Assembly: GCF_002262885.1 (NCBI RefSeq)
Contig: NZ_NKYF01000001.1
Location: 992,001 to 1,056,000 of the forward strand
DNA: 64,000 nucleotides
Source of the DNA: Pseudonocardia sp. MH-G8
GTDB lineage: Bacteria > Actinomycetota > Actinomycetes > Mycobacteriales > Pseudonocardiaceae
Direction: 5' to 3'
Position numbers and translations under genes: made by a program
Shown here: positions 9,490 through 16,978 of the stretch, in pieces
Numbering within the stretch: the first letter of the stretch is position 1
Layout: every line of letters begins with the position of its first letter
Notes under the pieces: generated by a model
Database searches by the model: none
Told to the model about the DNA's origin: nothing
Seen by the model: only the letters and a program-made list of their open reading frames with translations

Positions 9490-10473
9490 ATGCCTCGTCG
9501 CGTCGTCGATCTCCCATCGCACCGCGTCGCCGCGCTGTGCGGCGCCACCGTGGTCCGCGTCAAGGACCTCGAAAGCCTCGGCCTGAACCGCGCAACGATT
9601 GCCCGGCGGTGCCGTCCCGGTGGCCCGTGGCAGTCGCTCGCGCCCGGCGTCGTCGCGCTCCACAACGGCCCTCGCAGCCGCGACGACCGCAGGCGGGGCG
9701 CCCTCGTCCACGCGGGGCCGCGTGCCCTCATCACCGGACTCGACGCCCTCGAGCTGCACGGCATGGAGCGCGTCCCTTCCCCGAGCGGGCCGGTGCACGT
9801 CCTCGTGCCCGCGGACCGGCGGCGCGTGGGCTACGGACTAGCACTCGTGGAGCGCACCGTCCGGCTCCCGGAATCCGAGCCGGGCCGGTGGCCGCTCGCT
9901 CCGCTGCCCCGTGCCGTGCTCGACCACACCCGTCGCTGCAGCGACCGCGATCTCGTGCGTTCCGCGATCGCCGAGGTCGTGCAGCGCGGCCGCGCGACGC
10001 CTGCGCAGTTGCTCCAGGAGCTCGACACCGGCGTGCAGCGCGGCGCCGGCATCTCGCGCGAGGTGCTCCGCGAGGTCGCCGACGGCATCCGCTCGGTCGC
10101 GGAGGCCCGGGCGCGCGCATTCCTGCAGGGCAGCCGGACGCTGTCGCCCGCCTTGTGGAACCCCCGGATCGTCGACGGGTCCGGCCGCTTCGTCGCCGTC
10201 CCCGACGCCTGGTTCGACGACGTCGCGATGGCCTGGGAGCTCGACTCCCGCGAATGGCACATGAGCCCGGCCGACTACGAGGCCACTCTCGAGCGGCGCT
10301 CAGCCATGACCGCCGCCGGCATCCTCGTGATCGCCACGCCGCCGAGCCGCATCCATCGCGCCGGCCCAGCCCTCCTGACCGAGCTCGAGGCCGCGTACGC
10401 CCAGGCCACGCGGCGCCCTCGGCCCGCGCTCTACGCCCTTCCCCCAACGAACGGCACTTCCGTTGCTTCCTAG
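9490..10473 (+). CDS. DUF559/AbiEi-like endonuclease-fold protein
   Basis: The protein has 327 residues. An N-terminal AbiEi-like winged helix (residues about 5-60, LESLGLNRATIARR) precedes a C-terminal Vsr/DUF559-type fold with AWFDDVAMAWELDSREWH and a final AGILVIATP strand. D and E/D residues are present but a complete catalytic set is not evident. It is a second, diverged relative of the gene at 594-1382, again without a toxin partner. Its last nine codons lie inside repeat copy B, so the repeat supplies the C-terminus and stop. A GTG at 9481 is an alternative start. Confidence 0.7.
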   Translation: MPRRVVDLPSHRVAALCGATVVRVKDLESLGLNRATIARRCRPGGPWQSLAPGVVALHNGPRSRDDRRRGALVHAGPRALITGLDALELHGMERVPSPSGPVHVLVPADRRRVGYGLALVERTVRLPESEPGRWPLAPLPRAVLDHTRRCSDRDLVRSAIAEVVQRGRATPAQLLQELDTGVQRGAGISREVLREVADGIRSVAEARARAFLQGSRTLSPALWNPRIVDGSGRFVAVPDAWFDDVAMAWELDSREWHMSPADYEATLERRSAMTAAGILVIATPPSRIHRAGPALLTELEAAYAQATRRPRPALYALPPTNGTSVAS

Positions 10474-10496
10474 CCGACCAAAGTGCCGTTCGTCCG
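10446..10496. repeat. 51-bp dispersed hairpin repeat, copy B
   Basis: AACGAACGGCACTT (10446-10459) pairs with AAGTGCCGTTCGT (10481-10493). The interior TCCTAGCCGACCAAAG matches copy A at 9353. The upstream CDS ends inside it at 10473 and the next gene starts at 10510. Confidence 0.8.
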
Positions 10497-10509
10497 GCAA
10501 AATGCACCC

Positions 10510-10809
10510 ATGGCTCGCGACCTGCTCCACGACGAGGACATCGCCCGCGCCCTCGGCGACCTGCCCGGGTGGGAGCGTGACGGTGACTCGCTCGTGCGCA
10601 CCGCCGAGCTGCCGTCCTTCCCCGCCGCGATCGCCGTCGTGGACCGGGTCGCGGCGATCGCCGAGGAGCGCGACCACCACCCGGACATCGACATCCGCTG
10701 GCGTTCACTCACCTTCCGCTGCTCCACCCACTCCGAGGGCGGCATCACGGAGCTGGACGTCGCGCTGGCCGAGGCGATCTCCGCCGAGGTGGAGCGCACC
10801 GCAAGCTGA
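10510..10809 (+). CDS. 4a-hydroxytetrahydrobiopterin dehydratase (pterin carbinolamine dehydratase)
   Basis: The 99-residue protein is the standard size for the PCD/DCoH family, which dehydrates 4a-carbinolamine tetrahydropterin in aromatic amino-acid hydroxylation or molybdopterin-linked pathways. The diagnostic motif EERDHHPDIDIRW is present, with paired active-site histidines. The ATG start at 10510 is preferred; an upstream in-frame ATG at 10483 falls in repeat B. No aromatic hydroxylase is adjacent. Confidence 0.93.
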   Translation: MARDLLHDEDIARALGDLPGWERDGDSLVRTAELPSFPAAIAVVDRVAAIAEERDHHPDIDIRWRSLTFRCSTHSEGGITELDVALAEAISAEVERTAS

Positions 10810-10814
10810 CCCGG

Positions 10815-11984
10815 TCACCCCACGGACACCGGCTCCGGCACCGGCGCACGCCGGATCCTTGCCCGCAGGCCCACCAGCAGGGCCAGCACGACGAGCCCGA
10901 GCGCGGCGGCGATCTCCGGCAGCACCAGCACACCGGCAACGTCGATCACGACACCGCCGAGCACCCCCGCGAGGCCCATGCCGAGGTAGATCGCCGAAGC
11001 GTTGAGCGAGAGCACGAGCCCGCCCGACGGCGCGAGGTTCAGCAGCAGGGTCTGCACCGGCGGGTTGAACGACCAGGTGAACACGCTCCACACGAACAGG
11101 GCCACTGCAGCGCCCACCGTGGTCGTCGCGGTCAGCGGCAGCGTCGCGATCATCACGATGAACCCGGCTATCACGGCGAGCAGCGTCGGGATGCTGCCGA
11201 ACCGGTCGGTGGCCCGGCCGCCCCACGCGTTCCCGAGGATCGCGCCGAGTCCGTAGACGAGCAGCAGGCCGCCGATCGCCGAGGTGCCGAGCCCGGTCGT
11301 CACGGTGAGCAGCGGGACCACGTAGATGTAGACGCTCATCGTGGCGACCACGCCGAACACGGTGACGGCCAGCACCATGAGCACGCGTCGGTCGGCCGCC
11401 ACGGCGAAGCGCTCGCGCAGCGGCACCGCGGGCGCGCCGGCCATCAGCGGCAGCCGCATCCGCACGGCCACCGCCATCGCGAGGCTGACGACGGCGACGA
11501 GCCCGAACACGCCGCGGTAGCCGAGGCTGCCGGCCAGCAGGGACCCCGCGGGGACGCCGAGCGCGAGCGCGACGGTCAGCCCGCCGAACACGATGGCGAC
11601 GGTCCGGCCGCGCTCGGCGGGCGGGCGCAGAGCGGTGGCGAACAGCGTGGCGGCAGGCGTGAAGGCAGCGGCTCCGAGCGCCGCGACGACCCGGCCACCG
11701 AGCAGCAGCGGGTAGGTCGTCGCGACGGCGGACACGGCGTTGCCCAGGGCCGCCACCAGGAGCGCGGCCAGCAGGAGGCTGCGGCGCTCCCAGCGCGCGG
11801 TGAGCGTCGCCAGCAGCGGGGCGCTCACCGCGTAGGCGAGCGCGAAGGCGGTGGTGAGCTGGCCCGCGGCGGTGAGCGAGACGCCCAGCTCGGCGCTGAC
11901 GGTCGGCAGCACCCCCGAGACGACGTAGGCGCTCGTTCCGACGGCGAACGCGCCGGCGGCGAGCAGGTAGGTACGTGCGGACAT
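10815..11984 (-). CDS. MFS transporter, DHA1 drug-efflux type
   Basis: This is a 389-residue transporter with twelve predicted TM helices. Family motifs include the TM1-2 segment SAYVVSGVLPTVSAELGVS and the loop TARWERRSLL. It resembles AraJ/CmlR-type exporters. It is divergent from an ArsR-type regulator with 86 bases between starts and inverted repeats in the gap, so the regulator probably represses it. The ATG at 11982-11984 is the likely start; the upstream extension would run through the promoter region. Confidence 0.88.
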   Translation of the reverse strand: MSARTYLLAAGAFAVGTSAYVVSGVLPTVSAELGVSLTAAGQLTTAFALAYAVSAPLLATLTARWERRSLLLAALLVAALGNAVSAVATTYPLLLGGRVVAALGAAAFTPAATLFATALRPPAERGRTVAIVFGGLTVALALGVPAGSLLAGSLGYRGVFGLVAVVSLAMAVAVRMRLPLMAGAPAVPLRERFAVAADRRVLMVLAVTVFGVVATMSVYIYVVPLLTVTTGLGTSAIGGLLLVYGLGAILGNAWGGRATDRFGSIPTLLAVIAGFIVMIATLPLTATTTVGAAVALFVWSVFTWSFNPPVQTLLLNLAPSGGLVLSLNASAIYLGMGLAGVLGGVVIDVAGVLVLPEIAAALGLVVLALLVGLRARIRRAPVPEPVSVG

Positions 11985-12008
11985 GCGATGGGCCCTCCCC
12001 GAGCACTG

Positions 12009-12063
12009 GTACGACGAGCACCGTACTACGAGACTGGTCGAACTACGATAGCCGTCGTACAAT
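12009..12063. promoter_or_regulatory. Divergent promoter with GTACGACG inverted repeats
   Basis: GTACGACG (12009-12016) and CGTCGTAC (12053-12060) form an inverted repeat that flanks two near-identical blocks TACTACGA and AACTACGA. TACAAT at 12058-12063 is a good -10 for the regulator on the plus strand, placing transcription start within one or two bases of its ATG at 12071. These are likely operators for the ArsR-type protein. Confidence 0.5.
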
Positions 12064-12070
12064 TTTCCGC

Positions 12071-12397
12071 ATGCCCGTCGAGCAGCACGACGCCGTGCTC
12101 CCGCAGCCGCCCCGCGAGGAGATCCGCATCGAGCAGGTGCTGGCCGCCCTGGGCGACCCCGTCCGGCTGGTGTTCGTGCGGGAGCTCGCGAAGGAACCGG
12201 CTGTCGGGGTTGCCTGCGGTGTGATCCCGCTGCCCGTCACGAAGTCCACGCGCACCCACCACCTGCGGATCCTGCGCGAGGCCGGGGTCATCACGATGCG
12301 CGCCGAGGGCACCCGTCGAATCGCGTGCCTGCGCCGCGACGACCTGGACGCGCTCTACCCCGGCCTGCTCGAAGGCGTCCTCGGCGCCCCCCACTGA
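12071..12397 (+). CDS. ArsR-family winged-helix repressor
   Basis: The 108-residue HTH protein has the core LAALGDPVRLVFVRELA, a recognition region TKSTRTHHLRILREAGVI and the wing MRAEGTRRIACL. It has no obvious metal-binding ELCVC motif, so the signal is unknown. The ATG comes about eight bases after a TACAAT -10 element, which implies a leaderless mRNA. The divergent MFS exporter is the likely target. Confidence 0.85.
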   Translation: MPVEQHDAVLPQPPREEIRIEQVLAALGDPVRLVFVRELAKEPAVGVACGVIPLPVTKSTRTHHLRILREAGVITMRAEGTRRIACLRRDDLDALYPGLLEGVLGAPH

Positions 12398-12430
12398 GCC
12401 GTCGATCCCGCAACGGCTTGACTTGGCGCC

Positions 12431-13198
12431 GTGACCAGCGACCTCCTTCCGCCAGGCGACTGGGCCCCGGTGCCAAGTGGGGAGTCCGGCGCGACCGTGC
12501 ACCGGCGGACGGACGGCGCCGCGTTCGCGAAGTGCGTGGACCGGGACGACGCGGCCGCCCTGCGCGGCGAGCGCGACCGGATCCACTGGCTCTGCGGCAC
12601 CGGCGTCCCCGGACCGTCCGTGCTCGACTGGTCCTGCTCCGACCTCGGCGCCTGCCTGGTGACGAGCACGGTCCCCGGCGTCCCGGCCGGTGAGCTCCCC
12701 TCGGGGTCGCTCCTGGCCGCGTGGCCGTCGATCGTCGGCACGTTGCGCGGGCTGCACGCGCTACCGGCCGCGTCGTGCCCCTTCGAGCGCGGGCTGGAGA
12801 CGATGTTCGCGACCGCCGAGGACGTCGTCGCGCGCGGCGCCGTGCACCCGGAGTTCCTCACCGAGGAGCAGCGCGACGTCCCCGTCACCGACCTGCTCAC
12901 CGGCCTGCGCGCCGAGCTCGGCACACGCCTCGCGCAGGAGCCCGGCGACCTGGTCGTGTGCCACGGCGACGCATGCCTGCCCAACTTCCTCGTCGACCCG
13001 GACACGCTCACCTGCACGGGCCTGATCGACCTCGGCCGGCTCGGCACCGCGGACCGGCACGCCGACCTCGCCCTGCTGCGCGCCAACGCGGGCGAGTCGT
13101 GGACGGGGGACGACGCCGCCCGCGCCGAACCCCTCCTGGGCGGCGTCGACCCCGCGAGGATGCGCTTCTACCTGCACCTGGACCCGTTGACGTGGTGA
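12431..13198 (+). CDS. APH(3'')-like streptomycin 3''-kinase homologue
   Basis: The 255-residue protein aligns along its whole length with StrA/APH(3'')-I as I remember that sequence. Landmarks are AFAKCVDRDD (ATP-binding Lys), ACLVTSTVPGVPA, CPFERGLETMF, the catalytic CHGDACLPNFLVDP and TGLIDLGRLGTADRHADLAL. It ends FYLHLDPLTW, also as in StrA. The family phosphorylates the 3''-OH of streptomycin. The GTG start follows a TTGACT-like element at 12418. No mobile element is adjacent and base use matches the host, so it looks like a resident chromosomal gene. Activity is inferred. Confidence 0.88.
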   Translation: MTSDLLPPGDWAPVPSGESGATVHRRTDGAAFAKCVDRDDAAALRGERDRIHWLCGTGVPGPSVLDWSCSDLGACLVTSTVPGVPAGELPSGSLLAAWPSIVGTLRGLHALPAASCPFERGLETMFATAEDVVARGAVHPEFLTEEQRDVPVTDLLTGLRAELGTRLAQEPGDLVVCHGDACLPNFLVDPDTLTCTGLIDLGRLGTADRHADLALLRANAGESWTGDDAARAEPLLGGVDPARMRFYLHLDPLTW

Positions 13199-13203
13199 GC
13201 CGA

Positions 13204-13992
13204 TCAGAAGCGGCGGTTGGCGAGGACCGGGACCGTGGCCCTCGCCCGCTCGACCGCCTCCAGGTCCAGGTCCGTCACCAGGAGGCCGGGCTCGTCGGTC
13301 AGCTGGTGGAGCACGGTCCCCAAGGGACCGACCACCGTGCTGGCGCCGATGCCCGTCGGCGCCTTGCCCGCCTCGCGACCGACGGTCGTCGGGTCGGCCT
13401 GGTCGCACGCCGCCACGAAGGCCGTGCTGTCCAGGGCCCGGGCGCGCACCAGGAGGTCCCACTGCTCGCGCTTGCCCGGCCCCGCGCCCCATGACGCCGG
13501 CACCAGGACCACCGCGGCACCACGCGTCGCGAGCTCCTGGAACAGGCCCGGGAAGCGCAGGTCGTAGCAGGTGGCCAGGCCCACCGTGACGCCGTCGACC
13601 TCGACGCTCACCGGCTCCGTGCCGGGCGCGACCGTGCGCGACTCTGCGAACCCGAACGCGTCGAACAGGTGGATCTTGTCGTAGCCCGCTTCGACGCCGG
13701 CGCCGGTGGCGAGCAGCGTGTTGTGGACGCGGCCGTCGTCGGCGGGGGTGAACATCCCGGCCACGACGGTGAGACCGGCGTCGGCGGCGATCGTCCGCAC
13801 CCGCTCGGCCCACGGCCCGTCCAGCGGTTCGGCGACCGGGCCCAGCGGCACTCCGAAGCAGCACATCGTCGCCTCGGGGAACACCACGACGGACGCGCCC
13901 GCCTCCGCGGCGCGACGCGCACCGTCCTCGAGCAGGGTGAGGTTGTGCTGCGGGTCGGGCGTCGAGACGATCTGGGCGAGTGCGATCCGCAC
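13204..13992 (-). CDS. Carbon-nitrogen hydrolase (nitrilase superfamily)
   Basis: The 262-residue enzyme carries the Glu-Lys-Cys triad: FPEAT near residue 42, YDKIHLFD near residue 105 and the nucleophile in LATCYDLRFP near residue 145. NIT1/NIT2-type omega-amidases and deaminated-glutathione amidases have this size and motif set, and that is the closest guess at function. The GTG start begins VRIALAQI. Its stop is six bases from the convergent APH(3'')-like stop. Confidence 0.88.
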   Translation of the reverse strand: MRIALAQIVSTPDPQHNLTLLEDGARRAAEAGASVVVFPEATMCCFGVPLGPVAEPLDGPWAERVRTIAADAGLTVVAGMFTPADDGRVHNTLLATGAGVEAGYDKIHLFDAFGFAESRTVAPGTEPVSVEVDGVTVGLATCYDLRFPGLFQELATRGAAVVLVPASWGAGPGKREQWDLLVRARALDSTAFVAACDQADPTTVGREAGKAPTGIGASTVVGPLGTVLHQLTDEPGLLVTDLDLEAVERARATVPVLANRRF

Positions 13993-14042
13993 GCGGGACC
14001 TCCTTGTCGAGCGGGCCGGCCACCCAGTGTGCCTCCATCGGC

Positions 14043-14048
14043 TACAGT
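14043..14048 (+). promoter_or_regulatory. Candidate -10 of the aro leader
   Basis: TACAGT lies seven bases before the GTG of the leader peptide, so transcription would start at or next to that GTG. The -35 is weak. Confidence 0.4.
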
Positions 14049-14055
14049 GGCGCCC

Positions 14056-14121
14056 GTGCAGCGCCAGTACTGGTTTACGCGACCGGCCCGGGAGGGGTCG
14101 GCCGGCGAACCGCTGCGCTGA
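14056..14121 (+). CDS. Leader peptide with consecutive Tyr-Trp-Phe codons upstream of DAHP synthase
   Basis: A 21-codon ORF (GTG start, TGA stop) encodes VQRQYWFTRPAREGSAGEPLR. All three aromatic amino acids appear in a row at codons 5-7 (TAC TGG TTT). TTT is a rare codon in this genome. It ends 76 bases before the ATG of the aromatic-pathway entry enzyme and is followed by mutually exclusive hairpins. This is the classical layout of ribosome-mediated attenuation, with starvation for any aromatic amino acid as the signal. Confidence 0.75.
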   Translation: MQRQYWFTRPAREGSAGEPLR

Positions 14122-14176
14122 CCTCCCCACCCGAGCCGGATCGCGAACCGGCTCGGTGAGATCACGACGGGCCGGT
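14082..14176 (+). promoter_or_regulatory. Putative attenuator structures before DAHP synthase
   Basis: CCGAGCCGG (14131-14139) and CCGGCTCGG (14148-14156) form a perfect 9-bp hairpin. ACCGGCCCG (14082-14090) is exactly complementary to CGGGCCGGT (14168-14176), and GGGAGG near 14090 can pair with CCTCCC near 14122. A ribosome stalled on the Tyr-Trp-Phe codons would cover the first of these segments and change which pairs form. Confidence 0.6.
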
Positions 14177-14197
14177 TCCCTCACAGGAAGCGCCCTC

Positions 14198-15259
14198 ATG
14201 ACCCTCACCGCCGTCCCCGCGCTGGACGAGCACCGCACCACCCGGATCAGCCCGCTGCTGTCCCCGGCCCTGCTGCGCCACGAGCTCCCCATCGACTCCG
14301 CGGTCGCCGACACCGTCACGCGGGCCCGCGCCGAGGTCGTCGACATCCTCGACGGCCGCGACGACCGGCTGGTCGTCGTCGTCGGGCCGTGCTCCATCCA
14401 CGACCCCGACGCGGCCATGGACTACGCGCACCGGCTGGCCGCGCACGCCGAGCGCGTGTCGGGCGAGCTGCGCGTCGTCATGCGGGCCTACTTCGAGAAG
14501 CCGCGCTCGACCGTCGGGTGGAAGGGCCTCATCAACGACCCGGCCCTCGACGGCACCTACGACGTCAACACCGGCCTGCGCACGGCGCGCCGCCTGCTGC
14601 TGGACGTCTCGGCGCTCGGCCTCCCGGTCGGCACCGAGTTCCTCGACCCGATCACCCCGCAGTTCCTCGCCGACACCGTGAGCTGGGGCGCGATCGGCGC
14701 CCGCACGGCCGCGAGCCAGGTGCACCGCCAGCTGTGCAGCGCGCTCTCGATGCCCGTCGGGATCAAGAACTCCACCGACGGCGACGTGCAGGTCGCGGTC
14801 GACGGCGTGCGCGCCGCCGCCGCCAGCCACGTGTTCATGGGCATCAACCCCGACGGCCTCGCCGCCCTGATCACCACGGCCGGCAACCCGGACGGGCACG
14901 TCATCCTCCGCGGCGGCACGGCCGGCCCGAACCACGACGCCGCCTCCGTCGCGGCCGCCCTCGACCGGCTCCGCACCGGCGGGCTGCCGCAGCGCGTGAT
15001 CGTGGACGCGAGCCACGGCAACAGCGGCAAGGACCACGTCCGGCAGGCGGGCGTGGTGCACGAGCTCGCCGAGCGGATCAGCGCCGGCGAGCAGGGAATC
15101 GCCGGGTTGATGATGGAGAGCTTCCTGGTGGCGGGCCGCCAGGACCTGGGCCCGTCGATGACCAGGGGCCAGAGCATCACGGATGCCTGCATGGACTGGG
15201 AGACGACGGCGGAGCTCCTGGACGAACTGGCGACAGCGGTGGCAACCCGCCGGCGCTGA
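14198..15259 (+). CDS. Class I 3-deoxy-7-phosphoheptulonate (DAHP) synthase
   Basis: The 353-residue enzyme joins phosphoenolpyruvate and erythrose 4-phosphate in the first step of the shikimate pathway. It is the AroF/G/H type, close to the E. coli length of 350, with VVGPCSIHDPDAAMDYA, MRAYFEKPRSTVGWKG (metal and PEP-binding residues), GTEFLDPITPQ, GIKNSTDGD and VIVDASHGNSGKDH. Actinobacteria usually also carry a class II enzyme. The ATG is preceded by AGGAAG. The leader peptide upstream suggests control by aromatic amino-acid supply. Confidence 0.96.
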   Translation: MTLTAVPALDEHRTTRISPLLSPALLRHELPIDSAVADTVTRARAEVVDILDGRDDRLVVVVGPCSIHDPDAAMDYAHRLAAHAERVSGELRVVMRAYFEKPRSTVGWKGLINDPALDGTYDVNTGLRTARRLLLDVSALGLPVGTEFLDPITPQFLADTVSWGAIGARTAASQVHRQLCSALSMPVGIKNSTDGDVQVAVDGVRAAAASHVFMGINPDGLAALITTAGNPDGHVILRGGTAGPNHDAASVAAALDRLRTGGLPQRVIVDASHGNSGKDHVRQAGVVHELAERISAGEQGIAGLMMESFLVAGRQDLGPSMTRGQSITDACMDWETTAELLDELATAVATRRR

Positions 15260-15266
15260 ACAGCGC

Positions 15267-15337
15267 CACTTCGCACACCGCGTATCCACTTCGCACAAGG
15301 CGGGCCTTGTGCGAAGTGGATGCTGGGTGTGCGGAGT
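15267..15337. terminator. Nested bidirectional hairpin repeat (CACTTCGCACA family)
   Basis: ATCCACTTCGCACAAGG (15284-15300) and its exact complement at 15305-15321 make a 17-bp stem with a CGGG loop. An outer pair CACTTCGCACACC (15267-15279) and GGTGTGCGGAGTG (15325-15337) has one mismatch. It fills the gap between the convergent DAHP synthase and sigma-factor genes. Confidence 0.85.
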
Positions 15338-15341
15338 GCCC

Positions 15342-16565
15342 TCAGCAGACCTCCGCCAGTCGTCGGGCGAGGAACCTCCGTTCCGCGTCCGACTCCGTCA
15401 TCTCCAGCGCCTCGCGGTACTCCTCCGCCGCCTCCGCGTTCCGCCCCAGCCTCCGCAGCAGATCGGCCCTGGTGGCCGGCAGCATCCGGTAGCCGGCCAG
15501 CTCCTCACCCAGCGCGTCGACGAGCGCGAGCCCGGCGGCCGGGCCGTCCGCCATCGCGACGGCCACGGCCCGGTTCAGCCGCACCACCGGCGACGGCACG
15601 AGCTCGGCGAGCCGGCCGTACAGCGCGGCGATCTGCGGCCAGTCGGTGTCGGTGGCGTGCTCGGCCCGCGCGTGGCACGCGGCGATCGCGGCCTGCACCT
15701 GGTACGCGCCCGGCTCCCGACGGCGCAGCGCGGCGTCCAGCAGTGCGATGCCCTCGTCGATCTCGCTGCGGTCCCACCGGCCGCGGTCCTGGTCCTCCAG
15801 CGTGACGGGGTCCCCCGCCTCGTCGAGCCGGGCGGCGCGGCGCGAGTGCTGCAGGAGTAGCAGCGCGGTCAGACCCAGCACCTCGGCGTCGTCGGGCATC
15901 AGCGCGGCGAGCGTGCGCGCGAGCCGGATCGCCTCCTCGCAGAGGTCGTGGCGCACCAGGTCGGGGCCCACCGCCGCCGAGTAGCCCTCGTTGAACAGCA
16001 GGTACACCACGCCGAGCACGGACGGCGTCCGGTCGGGCAGCAGGTGGTCGGGCGGCACCCGGTACGGGATCCCCGCCTCCCGGATCTTGCGCTTCGCCCG
16101 CACCAGCCGCTGCGCCATCGTCGGCTCCGGCACGAGGAACGCCCGCGCGATCTCCGCGGTCGTGAGCCCGGCGAGCGTGCGCAGCGTCAGCGCCACCCGG
16201 CCCTCCAGCGGCAGGGCCGGGTGACAGCAGGTGAAGATCAGCCGCAGCCGGTCGTCCTGGACCGCGCCGTCCTCGGCGTCCTCCGGCACGTCGGCGGGCA
16301 TCGCCGCCACCTCCCGCAGCTTCGCCGCCTCCGTGGCGCGGCGCTTGAGCCGGTTGAGCGCCGCGTTGCGCGCGGTGGTCGTGAGCCAGGCACCCGGGTT
16401 GCGGGGCACACCGTCGCGCGGCCACCGGGCCAGCGCCTGCGCGACGGCGTCCTGCGCGGACTCCTCGGCGAGGTCCCAGTCGCCGGTCATCCGGATCAGG
16501 GTGGCCACGACCCGGCCCCACTCGCCGCGGAACGCCTCGGCGACCGCGGCGTCGACGTCGGTCAC
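15342..16565 (-). CDS. ECF42-group RNA polymerase sigma factor with C-terminal TPR-like extension
   Basis: The 407-residue protein has sigma-2 (LAEESAQDAVAQALARWP) and sigma-4 (LTTAEIARAFLVPEPTMAQR) regions in the first 180 residues, then about 220 residues of helical DUF6596/TPR-like extension that is required for function in ECF42 members. There is no anti-sigma gene; ECF42 factors are instead linked to DGPF/YCII proteins, and one lies directly upstream. The GTG start overlaps the stop of that gene (GTGA). Confidence 0.93.
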   Translation of the reverse strand: MTDVDAAVAEAFRGEWGRVVATLIRMTGDWDLAEESAQDAVAQALARWPRDGVPRNPGAWLTTTARNAALNRLKRRATEAAKLREVAAMPADVPEDAEDGAVQDDRLRLIFTCCHPALPLEGRVALTLRTLAGLTTAEIARAFLVPEPTMAQRLVRAKRKIREAGIPYRVPPDHLLPDRTPSVLGVVYLLFNEGYSAAVGPDLVRHDLCEEAIRLARTLAALMPDDAEVLGLTALLLLQHSRRAARLDEAGDPVTLEDQDRGRWDRSEIDEGIALLDAALRRREPGAYQVQAAIAACHARAEHATDTDWPQIAALYGRLAELVPSPVVRLNRAVAVAMADGPAAGLALVDALGEELAGYRMLPATRADLLRRLGRNAEAAEEYREALEMTESDAERRFLARRLAEVC

Positions 16566-16900
16566 TCCTCGTCGAACGGCCAGACCGGCCGCAGCTCCAC
16601 CATCCCCGCGCGGGCCATCGGGTGCTTCGACGCCACCTCGATCGCCTCGTCGAGGTCGGCGCACTCCAGCAGGTCGTAGCCGTACATCTGCTCCTTGGTC
16701 TCGGCGAACGGGCCGTCGGAGATCAGCACCTCGTTGCTCCGGACGCGCACGGTCGTGGCGTCGGACGCCGGCCGCAGCCGGTCCCCCTGCAACCGGACGC
16801 CGCGGCCGTCCATCTCGGCCACCCACTCCTCGATGGTGTAGCCGCCGTCCGACTCCAGTTCCTCGCCCTCGACGCCACAGATCAACAGCATGTACTGCAC
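16562..16900 (-). CDS. YCII/DGPF-domain protein, ECF42 partner
   Basis: The 112-residue protein has the signature SDGPFAETKEQMYGY and an MQYMLLICG N-terminus. YCII proteins are small dimeric ferredoxin-fold proteins; the DGPF class is found next to ECF42 sigma factors and is usually their regulon member. A strong AGGAGG lies just before the GTG start at 16898-16900. It is the first gene of the pair and overlaps the sigma-factor start by four bases. Confidence 0.93.
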   Translation of the reverse strand: MQYMLLICGVEGEELESDGGYTIEEWVAEMDGRGVRLQGDRLRPASDATTVRVRSNEVLISDGPFAETKEQMYGYDLLECADLDEAIEVASKHPMARAGMVELRPVWPFDEE

Positions 16901-16946
16901 GGTTCCTCCTCGGTTGTCGATGCGCTCGTCACCACGGCGCTCGTCA

Positions 16947-16977
16947 CCACGACAACCGGCGACCCGCCGGATCGACA
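16947..16977 (-). promoter_or_regulatory. Candidate ECF42-type promoter for the YCII-sigma pair
   Basis: On the minus strand TGTCGA (16977-16972) is followed after about 17 bases by TGTCGT (16954-16949). TGTCGA is the -35 reported for ECF42 promoters as I recall it. This suggests autoregulation, with transcription starting near 16943. Confidence 0.4.
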
Positions 16978-16978
16978 C

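Noticed and set aside
12431..13198. APH(3'') gene as a recent mobile acquisition
   Set aside because: No IS, integron or repeat flanks it and base composition matches its neighbours.
14045..14130. tRNA upstream of DAHP synthase
   Set aside because: No cloverleaf or T-loop could be formed; the leader-peptide reading explains the sequence better.
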